Origin: an uncultured Myxococcales bacterium
Lineage (GTDB): Bacteria; Myxococcota_A; Bradymonadia; Bradymonadales; Bradymonadaceae
NCBI GenBank assembly: GCA_913058025.1
Contig: CAJXPN010000314.1
Span: 1-5,950, forward strand
Direction of reading: 5' to 3'
DNA length: 5,950 bases
Made by a program: the position numbers and the translations under genes
Shown: in pieces, positions 5,906 through 5,950 of the stretch
Layout of the letters: every line of letters begins with the position of its first letter
Numbering within the stretch: position 1 is the first letter of the stretch
The notes under the pieces: model-generated
What the model saw: only the letters and a program-made list of their open reading frames with translations
Told to the model about the DNA's origin: nothing
Databases searched by the model: none

Positions 5906-5950
5906 CTGTCTCTTATACACATCTCCGAGCCCACGAGACAGGCAGAAATC
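5906..5950 (+). other. Nextera adapter, Read 2/P7 side (artefact)
   Basis: This is synthetic sequence. Bases 5906-5924 are the reverse complement of the Tn5 mosaic end (CTGTCTCTTATACACATCT), and 5925-5939 (CCGAGCCCACGAGAC) complete the Read 2 adapter. Bases 5940-5947 read AGGCAGAA, which I recognise as Nextera i7 index 703, and 5948-5950 (ATC) begin the P7 oligo. Base 5906 could also match the genome by chance, so the junction is accurate to about one base. Confidence 0.98.

Noticed and set aside
24..5924. 19-base inverted terminal repeats at both ends, resembling transposon ends
   Set aside because: They are Tn5 mosaic ends, but each is directly joined to Nextera primer and index sequence, so they come from library preparation and not from a natural mobile element.

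Overview
The window is a piece of one Tad (tight adherence, type IVc pilus) export operon, all on the + strand, bounded at both ends by untrimmed Illumina Nextera adapter. Bases 1-42 are the end of a P5-side adapter with an i5 index. Bases 5906-5950 are a P7-side adapter with an i7 index. Only about 43-5905 is natural DNA, so this looks like a whole metagenomic or isolate contig rather than a cut from a longer one.

Layout: a 173-base leader (43-215) carries small repeats and perhaps the end of an upstream gene. It is followed by the outer-membrane secretin cpaC/rcpA (216-1664), then 36 bases later the secretion ATPase tadA/cpaF (1701-3533), which has an N-terminal FHA (phosphothreonine-binding) domain joined by a Pro/Gln/Ala-rich linker. 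Next is a 166-base spacer with a hairpin and an AT-rich stretch (3534-3699). Then come the two inner-membrane platform proteins tadB (3700-4560) and tadC (4614-5564, GTG start). Last is the start of a second, stand-alone FHA protein (5610-5905), cut off by adapter after about 98 codons.

How the parts work together: the hexameric TadA ATPase drives pilin extrusion through the TadB/TadC platform, and the fibre leaves through the CpaC secretin. The pilin, prepilin peptidase, CpaB/RcpC, TadZ/CpaE and the TadD-G genes are not visible and would have to lie outside. Two FHA modules in so short a stretch, one fused to the motor itself, suggest that phosphothreonine signalling controls or positions this machine. 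That is inference: no kinase or phosphatase is present here.

Organism: GC is high (roughly 53-70% in lines I counted by hand) with G/C-rich third codon positions. The genes are close relatives of Tad families found in Gram-negative bacteria, since a secretin implies an outer membrane. FHA-containing TadA-type ATPases make me think of Myxococcota, Bdellovibrionota or Bradymonadales-like lineages (old Deltaproteobacteria), but I cannot prove this from sequence alone.
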